From assembly GCA_013398055.1 (NCBI GenBank), contig VZRS01008351.1:949943-1013942 (forward strand): DNA of 64,000 bases, read 5' to 3'. This stretch comes from Ifrita kowaldi (taxonomy: Eukaryota; Chordata; Aves; Passeriformes; Cinclosomatidae). The position numbers and the translations under genes were made by a program. The notes under the pieces were generated by a model, which was not told the DNA's origin, ran no database searches, and was given only the letters and a program-made list of their open reading frames with translations. Below are positions 12,821 to 22,000 of this stretch, in pieces (the stretch's first letter is position 1; the number at the start of each line of letters is the position of its first letter).

Positions 12821-13899
12821 CAGCACAGCAAATATGGTACCTTCTTTCTGTTGGCTGGCCTTCAGCTAGCTAATTTATCAAAATAAATAGTTCTGTGATC
12901 ATTAGAGTAGCTAAAGGTCAAGATAATACAAATCAGAAAAGAAAGCAGTCAAGTGCTGAAAACCAGAAGCTGAACACCCAGCTTGGGGTGTGTGAAGTAC
13001 ATAATCTGTGTCCTATCAGTAAACAAAAATTGGTTCAAATTTATGTGCCTGTGTTTACAGTACTCACTCAGTTCCTGTACCTGGTGCTGTTTGTATCAGC
13101 TGCAAGTTCTTCCTCAGTTGTCACCCATGCACTGTGTAGATGTTTTTCCCAGTAAAGGGTTCTGAGCAGGATGGATTGCAAAGCCCTTACCTTCCTGAAA
13201 TAAGCTGCCTGGAGGTACAATTTTCCTCTCGTAGCATTTGTTCAGACCACATGAGAGCCTGCTTATATATGGTGCTGAATACCCCAAGGCTCAGAGTTCT
13301 CAGCCCCTTGCACTGGATTCTGCAGTTATTCCCACTCATATTTACAATTCCTCTGTAATTCCTCTCCCTTGAAATCAAATGTATTTCAGTTACACCCACA
13401 GGAGGAGACATTTTTAGTTACCTGAGTGTCTGAGCATACTGGAAAAGGTGAGCTGTTTAATGTTCAAACCTTGGGCTGACCATGGAACGTATCAGTGCTG
13501 CCTCACAATAAACGGTTGTTTAGTCTGTTTTGCAGGCATTCTTTCACTGTCTCTGTCAGAGGGTGTAATGCCTGAGAACAAGGTCGGCTGAGAATAACAT
13601 GCCATAAAGGAGTATGATTCCAAACATCCAGGCAGAGCAGGGATAAATCACTGCCCAGTTAAGTGCATCCCTTGTAGAAAGAGGCAAGGGTAGTAGACTC
13701 TTAAGAGCTATCTTAAGAGGAATTCCAAACCTCAATGATTAATTAAATCTTTTGTTTTAAGGGCTTTCTGACTACAGGAGGTTTGGTGCTGACACCCAAA
13801 GCTGTCACCGGCATGGTAGGTTGCTGAGGCCATAAGTATTTTGGCAAGAATCCAGTTCAGTGTTGGGTCTTCCATTTGACTCCCCTTAAGGTGACATAC

Positions 13900-14615
13900 T
13901 GTGCACCAGCCTGTAGTAATATGTATTTAAACCCTGATGGTGTGCACTAGCCAAGCTCTCACTCAGGACCGGACTCAACACCTGAACTCAATTGTTATTC
14001 AAATAGAGTTCAGGCCACCTCAACCTAAAGTGCTCATTGACCTCCTACAAACAGCTGTAGCTGCAGGGCGGGCACAAGCCCTATAAATCTAGCCCTGGGA
14101 GGAGCCAAGGTTGGCGTGGTTGTTCCTGGTTGCTGTGTGCTGCTGGAGCTCTGCTCTGAGAACTCATAATCCAAGACTCAGAAGACTGTGAGCTCTGGCA
14201 CACCAGCCTGGTCTCTTAAGCCTGCTTTTGGATCAGCTGCAAGAGCTGGGTAGACCCTTGCAAGAATTAAGATGCTTGTTTGATAGCATGGCTGTGAACG
14301 TGTTTAAAAGGCCAGTTGAAGGTTTAGACTTCAGGAGGACAGTTGTGGAGCTTTTTAGTGGTCTCTGTCTGCAGTAGGAGGGGTTCCTTTTATTCTTGTC
14401 TAGGAGCACCTGAAATCTTTAAACTTGTTGTTGTAGTTCTTTCTGTATGTCCCAGGCAGCTGACAAGTCCTGTCTGCTGCAAAACTGCTGTCAGTGTAGT
14501 AAAGCCGTGCCATCAGCTGGTGAGAGTGGCTGCTGACCAGAAGGGTCCTGAATATGAGAACTCCTTTTAAAATAGAGTATTCTGTTTTCCCTTCAATAAA
14601 TGCATTTTTTAGCAG
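13900..14615 (+). repeat. LTR-like or promoter-to-poly(A) unit
   Basis: A GC box (GGGCGGG at 14066-14072) and TATAAA at 14082-14087 are followed about 510 bp later by AATAAA at 14595-14600. Nothing reads as protein between them. This is the layout of a retroviral LTR (U3-R-U5) in plus orientation. The boundaries are estimated, and I cannot name the family. A solitary non-coding RNA gene is the alternative. Confidence 0.4.
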
Positions 14616-14618
14616 AAT

Positions 14619-14688
14619 CTGAGAGGTTGGATCCAGAATGCTTCAAGTGTCATCATCCAGGGATTAAAACAGAAGCCTATATTTGGCC
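14619..14688 (+). repeat. 70 bp direct repeat, copy A
   Basis: Identical over 70 bp to 16737-16806 and in the same orientation. Similarity continues beyond it after a ~12 bp indel. It lies directly 3' of the LTR-like unit, so it may be the leader of the same element. Confidence 0.85.
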
Positions 14689-14699
14689 CCTGAGGCAGG

Positions 14700-15650
14700 A
14701 TGAGCAAATTAACGTTTCTCGGTTTAGGGGATTTTCTCCTTAAGCAGTAGCATGGGTGTTGGGTTTTCAACTGATTTGTTCATGAAAAAAAGTAGGAAAA
14801 AGTAATGAAAAAGAAGTAATAGAAAAGTCAGAAATTCGTTCAAAGTGCACCTTTGGCAAAATACATTTGGCTGCTCCTAACAGCACCATTTGAAAGGAGA
14901 AGAGTATGCACTTTTAAAAGCTGGGAATCTTGATTATGCTCTACAACTTTGCCACTCTCCTCTGACTTGCCTAACCCCGCCAGCGCACAGATTTCATGGC
15001 AGCCTTTCCTTTGCGAAGCAACGAGGCTTTGCATCTATTCCTCCCCTCGCTCCAGGATGAGAACAGATTGCCTCCGAAGCTGTGCCAAGCTCGGAGAGAC
15101 GCTGCTCCATAGGCCTGCGGGAGAGGCTGATGCTGCGTGGGGCTCAGGGAGAAAACCACGTGCCTGCCGGGAACCGCGCCTGGCGTTGCTGCGAGAGCAT
15201 TAGCGCAGTTATGTAAACAGACCATGTCTGCCACTCATTAAAGAGCAGCGGGGAAAAGAAAGGACATTCCTACTTCAGCGGCTGCCAAGGGGATATAATT
15301 GTAGAGTACTTTGGGAAAATTACTGCTGGGAAGGGGAAGTTGCAGCCTGAAGCACAAATACGTAAGTCACTCGGTGAATGCAGTGCGGGCATTGCATGTA
15401 AAGAGCACCCGCTGGAGGTGTTAAATCTTACACAAACTCCCCCCAGCTCTTCCTTTGGTTGTGAGGATCATTTTCTGTGCCAGTAGAGAACAAAATGATG
15501 TGATTTTTTAAAAACGCCTGATCAGACAAACAACTTGTTAGAACATAAAAATTCACAAATGTTTCAAGGGCCCAAGCAGCAGCTACAGTATGAATACCTT
15601 AATGAGATAAAAGGGAGGATATATATGAAGCCAAGGCTCCCTGATGAGTT
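14700..15650. other. Intergenic with a CpG-rich patch
   Basis: Downstream flank of SLC25A47. Around 15050-15205 the sequence is clearly richer in G+C and CpG than its surroundings. It contains a CACGTG E-box near 15160, and a forkhead-type GTAAACA lies at 15213-15219. No gene is recognised. It may be a regulatory element, which is inference only. Confidence 0.4.
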
Positions 15651-15801
15651 TTAATCCTATAAGAATAAAACAAAGCCATCAATCATCAGCTTTGTGTTGG
15701 AATGTCCGTGCTTCTTATGCTGTCCATCAGTTCAACAGTGGTTTGTGGACATTGTCTTACAAATAAAGAAATAAAATACACTTTGGACAGAGTGGAACGA
15801 G
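15650..15801 (-). other. SLC25A47: SLC25A47 3' UTR candidate
   Basis: The first plausible poly(A) signal after the stop is an ATTAAA variant at 15655-15650. The extent is inferred, and a longer UTR cannot be ruled out. Confidence 0.4.
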
Positions 15802-16088
15802 CTATTTTTTGTTTATATAATGATCTGTAAATCTCAGTACTCCTTCATACGTTACAAACACCACCATGTTCACGGGAAAGGCACGAATGCAGTTTAAACC
15901 CAGTCCTTTGAAAAGCATTTTTGCCCCCTCCTTTCTCACACTTTCCCTCACACAGTGGATCAGGCCTTTGTACTTGTGCTGGTCTGATTCATCTGTTTGC
16001 ATGCGTGATTTGATGACATCCATGGGAGTAGCTATTCCCCAGGCCAGGACTCCAGCAAAACCACCAGAAAGCAGCACAATGAGGAAAC
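15802..16088 (-). CDS. SLC25A47: SLC25A47 terminal coding exon, third signature
   Basis: Acceptor AG at 16090-16089. It opens GFLIVLLSGGFAGVLAWG, carries PMDVIKSRMQ, and ends HYINKK with TAG at 15804-15802. A possible ATTAAA poly(A) signal on this strand is at 15655-15650. Confidence 0.94.
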
Positions 16089-19000
16089 CTGCAGGAGAGA
16101 GTCAAGGGAGAAGGGCAGTTCACTTGCATCTCATTCAGCTACAACCATCTCAGATTTGTCAACAAACTTTGGTGACTTTCATGTTTTTCCGGAGTTGTTT
16201 TGTGCAGCTCTTGCAGTTGCGTGTTTCCAGCGATCTCAGAGAATTTTTGCACACATAACGCTTTGAACGCCATGTGAACGAGATGTGGTACACTAGATGT
16301 GTGTGAGACCCCCCACACCCTCATCAGATGGATCTAATTTTTATAATTCTCAGGGAGATGCTGTTTTGTTGAATGTTACCTGTTCAATGTTACCTGGATA
16401 GTTGCTTTTTGGAGCCAAATCACAACTAAGAACTTGAGGTGTCTTTACCTTCTCCACCTGGACTTTATATTCAAGCTCTGGACTGACCCTTATCTGAGCT
16501 CCATGATGGATCCCAGGAGCTTTGTCCATGTTTCATTCCTAGGTATCCTGTTTCTGCATTAACAGGGTTTCATATCCACACTGGAGGCACCAGGAGGTGT
16601 GGTAAAAACCCCTCCAAGAGGAGGAGGAGCTGCTCAGGGAGAAGGTGGGGCCAGTGAAACCCTAACATGCAGGCTACTGGCACCAACCCTGGGGCCAAAA
16701 CCGGCACACCCAGAGCACCCCCTAACGAAGATCTAACTGAGAGGTTGGATCCAGAATGCTTCAAGTGTCATCATCCAGGGATTAAAACAGAAGCCTATAT
16801 TTGGCCTGAGCCAAATTGGGTGAGCTTTTATAGGTACTGGGTGATGTTTGCCCTCTTAGTGTTTGGCCAAAGCCTGGTTTCCCTCTTAGTGTGGGACTAA
16901 ACAAGACATTTTTGCAGGTAATGCCAGATGCTTTCCTACCTGGTTTATTTCTCCCATCTGGTGTGAGCCAGTCGCACAGAGCAGAATAGGAAAGGAAATA
17001 TACTGCAGAAGCAGAGCAATCCCTGCAGAGTAATGCAGAACAGCCCTTGTAGAGACCCCCAAAACCTTCCTCCTTGACGATAACCTTCAGACAGTGCAGA
17101 GACCCTCGGTACTTTGGCTTGGAAGCAGGCTGATGTGTGATGGAAGGGTGTGGGTTCCTCTGAGTCTGCATCCGAACTTTGGCCACTTCGCTAGGGTTTG
17201 TCAACACAGCCTGCAACACCAGAGAATGGTATTTTAACCCTCACACTGAAACAGGGTTTTGATCTCCCTTCTGTAAATGCTTGTCTCCCAACTTTTCAGG
17301 CAATAATATTGCCTGCGAGTTCCAGCAAGCTCCAGCCTCCTCCCCTCTGCCTGCACTGTTCCACCCAGCAGCAGCAGGACACGTGTGTGAGCTGCACTGG
17401 GCAGAGAGGAAGGCAAGGCAGGAGTTAACACACGATATTGAATACGTGTAACTACTTGCTAAACCAGATGGGCGAGGAAGGGGGATGTCCTCAGCTACAG
17501 GGAAGCATACATCAGGGCTCTTATTTGTATCTGTATTTGAAGCAAGACCATCTAGACTATAAAAAAATTAGCCCCTGTTGAGTCACTGACTGCTAGGTAG
17601 CGCCTAGAAACCTGACCATCTGGACTGCTCTGTAAGAGGATTGTGACCTGGCACACATTTCTGCCCAGCATGCCACCGGCGTGAAGAGGTGAGCTCCACC
17701 ACATTCACAGCACCTGTGGACGCTCACCCTCATCTGCTTGTGGGAAACTGCTCCTGGACCCAGCCTGGCCTCCCTGTCGGAGGATCCTGCCCGTTTTCCA
17801 GGCAGCATCACTTCTCAGTGGCACCCCGTTGAGTTTTAAGTCCTGGCAAGGCAACGCCGTGCTCTGCCCATCCCTGCAGCGATGCCGTGCCAGGCTTGTG
17901 CAGCCGCTGGGAAAGCACTGACCTGTGCTTTAACTCAGAGTTATGTCTCTCTTACATAAACACACCGTCGCAGCCACTCGGGGAGTTTGCTGCCTATGTT
18001 GTTTTTTTCTTCCTTGTTCTGCGTTTGCTGCCAAGGTCTGTGTCACTTTAATGGCATGTTCTTAAGTGTCCTGGCGCTCCAAACCAAATCCAGCACGAGC
18101 TGCCCGGCAGGACTCGGCCACGCCACGGAGCCGAGCAGTGAGGGGGCAGCGTGGGCAGAGCATGACCTCCCCTGCAAAAACAAACCCACCAGACTTGTTG
18201 CAGGCTCCCCTGACCTCCCGGACCGAAAAAACATTCCCTGCTTTTCCAGCCGCCTATGTTTGTGAGCAAGATCTCTTGTTGTGCTTTCCCCGTGGGCTGT
18301 TTACCTACCCGGGAAGCGCCGGCAGCAGCTCCAGCAAGGGAAACATCCAGCTTGGACGGCTTGGCATCTGCAGCCCCGTATCGCAGCTTGCAGATGGTAC
18401 AGAGGAAGTTCTTGTATGCGCCAAAGGAAACAGAAGAAACCGCAGATACAGCGAGGACTGATGCAGTCACACCTTTGTAAAATCCCCGGACCTCGTGGGA
18501 AACAGAGGAGAACGGTGACTTTCAAGGGTGAATGGCATGGGAAAGCATCTGCTCAAAAGCACTGGCTGTACATTGCTGAATCAAAACTTACTGCCGCCTT
18601 ACAGCCCATCAACCAAGCTGAATTTCACCCTGACCCCTCTCCCAACAGATGCTTGTATGCAGCTGGTGCCCATCCTACCCAAATTGACAGAGGTAGCTCT
18701 GCTTCCCTGAAACCAGGCATCTGCAACTGGTATCAGCAATTCTGGTGAGAGGTACCTACCTTTTCTGTCCTGTATGTTTCCTGAACACAGTGCCAAAATC
18801 CTCTGTAGTGGTTCTCAGTCTGAATTCTCACCTAGGAATACAGGGACAACTTTAAAATGCAGATATCAGATTAAAAAACAAACAAATCAACAAATGCCAT
18901 AGCAGCAAACCAGATAATTAACCATAAAATAGCCTCACCAAACAATTTAATTTTGTTTTTCAAAAGACAACACAACCGAATCCAGTGAGATATGCAGATG

Positions 19001-22000
19001 TAATGCAGATAAAGCATTATCATGGGACCAGTTTTCTGAAAAGCGGGGAGAAAACAAAAGGGCCTCTTTGGTTTTGTTCCATAGTCAAGAAATAAAGCTC
19101 CAACAGATACCTTTACTGTGTCCAGTGGATAACCCACAGCTGTGCTTAGACCACCTGAAACAGAGAATATGTTAGAGATGGTTAACATCACATGTCACAA
19201 CAGACCATTTCACCCATCACAGAAGGGCACTGGGGAATAGCAGAAAACAGCTCCAGAGCCCAGCTGTGCTTGGCACCAGACTTCTCGAGCTCCAGTAAGG
19301 ATGTTTGAGCTAAGAATGATGGAGAAAAATGCAGATTTCTCTGTGTGACCAAGGCACACTCAGAGGAGCAAACAGAGTGTGGGAAACTTATCAGGGAGGA
19401 ACAAGAAGAAGGAGCAAGATGAGACAGGGAGAAACACTGAGAGCACCCCCCCCATGAGGGCTGAAGGGAGGGTATTGGGGTGTATTTGTTTCCCCTCTCA
19501 GCTTAGGCACTAAAGCATCTTTGGACTATGACCAAGCATCTTCATGTGAGGTGCAAAGCATCCCCACTCACACAAGAGTCTGGAGCAATTCTGGTTTTCT
19601 ATGTTTGCCTTGGAAATATAAAGGAAAAGAAAAAGCAGCAGTCACAAGGATGTCTATAAAAGAGGAGTGGTCCTCACACATTACAGGTTCTTAGCAATAT
19701 CTCTTTAAAACAGGAGAGGTGCTCCTGCTGCCTCCCAGAGACTATGTCCTGGCTGAAGCCTGCAAAGCACATCTACAGCCCTGGGTGAGGAATTCATGAG
19801 GTATTTGGGACCATAGCACCATGCTGGAGTAGGCCTCTGAAGTGCATTTCCTACGTGCAGCAAGCACTGCTTCAAAATCAGATCAAGGAGCAGAAGCACA
19901 GGTATTTTGGTGTCCTGACGGGCTGGTGCCAGAGCTCCGTGGAGAGACCCCGCTCCCGCAGCTGCTCAGGGCTCGGCGGGATTTGGGGGCAGGGAGGGAT
20001 TAGAGCCGGGGGTGTGCAAAGGCAGCGGCTCCAGAGCCCGCCCAGCACGGCCAGCTGACCATCGCTGACGGCATGGCCAGCCCCCGGGGCCGGGGTCAAG
20101 CCTCTGCCAACACCCACGCTCACTCCTAGAGCCTTAAAATAGCCGCTGGATGTGCATTAATCCTCTGAGAAAAAGCTACTGCCTTAACGGCAAGTAAGGG
20201 GGGAGTAAAGAGCTCCAACAAGGATTTCTCTCAGTTGCAATAACAAATAGATCTGCACCATGTCTGCCCTCACCTCACAGCATTTCTCAGCTCCAAGCTA
20301 AGTGTTAGCAGGTACTAAAGGTGCTGACCAGCAAACTTCCTCCCAGTACATCACCTGCCAAGTCACCCGAAAGGAAATCAGGCTGGAGAACAATGGAGCT
20401 GTATCCATGTGACTTATTTAGGCAAAGATCAAGTTCACACAAGTGCTGGGTGAGCCCTTCAGGCAGGCAGGCATTCGGAGATACAGGGCACATCAGGTGG
20501 CTCACCTGTTGAAAACTGCCTCTCACTGGGTCCTTCTTTAAAAAAGAAAAATTAAAACCCAAGGTACTTGAAAGTGTATTAGTTGCTGTGGGCATGTTCA
20601 TCTATGATCATGTGGCTGCTTGAGAGCTCTGGAAAGCTCTCCCATGTTCTGGAGAAAAGCAGCAGCTGCTGTTGTGAGTCACCAGGAGACAATCCCAAAG
20701 TGCATTACTAAGAGGAAAACCACCAACAGCATCTTTCTTGCAAAAATTGAGGTTTGTTCCTCAAAAACATCTATCAAACCTGACACCCGATAAACATCTG
20801 TGAAGGGGGGAAATGGGCCAAGATGGAAGAGAGAGAATGACAGAAGAGAGAGGCCAAGGTGATAACATGGCTTGAAGAAGCAATGGCTTTGGTCCAAGCA
20901 GAGAGTGACAATGCCCAAAGTCATGCGGGGACACCTGCGCTGTCCCAGGTTCCCGGCCATCGGCCAGAGTAAACGTGGGCACTGCCAGCCAGGGAAGAGC
21001 AGCACACAAGTCAATGCCAGGATGACAGTGCTGACCTCAGGGCTGCAGTCCCCCAGCCCAAGCACCCCAGCTCAACTGGGAGGGTTTGACACATCTCATC
21101 GTTTTCAGAACTCCTGAACCTTGGAGGAGATGGCCATGGGCTGCCCAGATGCTGGCGACACAGGGGCACCATGCACAGCTAAGTCCTGGCTCACTCCACT
21201 GGCTCAGGAAGGCAGGAGCTTTGGCTCGTGCAGGTCATATACCAAGGATGATTTGGGTCAGTGTTTGACAAGAACTGGCCTCCCTTCTGGAGAAATCTTC
21301 CTGTTCACACATTAAGATGCAAAGACAGCAGCCCAGCAGGTTGCCCAAAACCAGACTGTTTCAGCCCTAAAGGCTCCCCATCAACTTGGTTCCAGTAAGG
21401 GCCAAACATCTCCACTTGGGAGGAGACCATAAAAGTAAATTTTTCACTGCTCCCAGCAAAGATGTGAATCCCCCAAACCTCCAAATAACCCAGCCTGCCA
21501 TGAATTGTTCTACTTAGGAGCACAAAGCACTCCAAGCAGTTGTCAGAGCTGAGGAGCTCAGCCAAGTCTACCAAAGGCTGAGGAATTGAGGGCTCTGCAC
21601 ACTGTCACACGGTATAAATAGCCTGGGACTAAAATAGCATGACCCACAAGTGCCCTGTTTGCACAGCAGAATCAAAGAAGGGCAGCAATGAACAGTGGGC
21701 ATGCAGGAGGGGGTTCCTGTGAGACTCCTGCTGAGTAACACTGCATCAGCTGCCACAAAAATAAATATCAAAACCAGGTGAATCACCTTTTTCTGATTTT
21801 AGCAAGCCGTTTTTATGCCTCCTTTATCTCAGATATTTCCAGGTACTGAGCAAAGGTTACAGCTTGCCCCCCACACACAGAGTGCACAAAATGGATCACT
21901 CACAGTCTCTACACAAGTCAGGTCACTCTGAGCAGGCAACTCAAATAAGGAGAGGTGCTGGTGGGGTGGCAATCACCAGGGAGCAAGTGGCAGCTGTACA

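Noticed and set aside
16667..16900. 77-codon frame with a CFKCHH motif, considered as a retroviral zinc knuckle
   Set aside because: Spacing does not fit the CX2CX4HX4C knuckle and the frame is short. The DNA is better treated as part of the repeat family containing the 70 bp core.
18048..18748. Several 130-155 codon plus- and minus-strand frames
   Set aside because: They overlap SLC25A47 exon 4 or read through its intron. The part matching the carrier family is the minus-strand exon 18491-18309 only.
21601..21650. TATAAATA plus a MEF2-like CTAAAATAG in SLC25A47 intron 1
   Set aside because: The MEF2 match is one base short of consensus and there is no CpG or transcript context, so chance in AT-rich DNA is likely.
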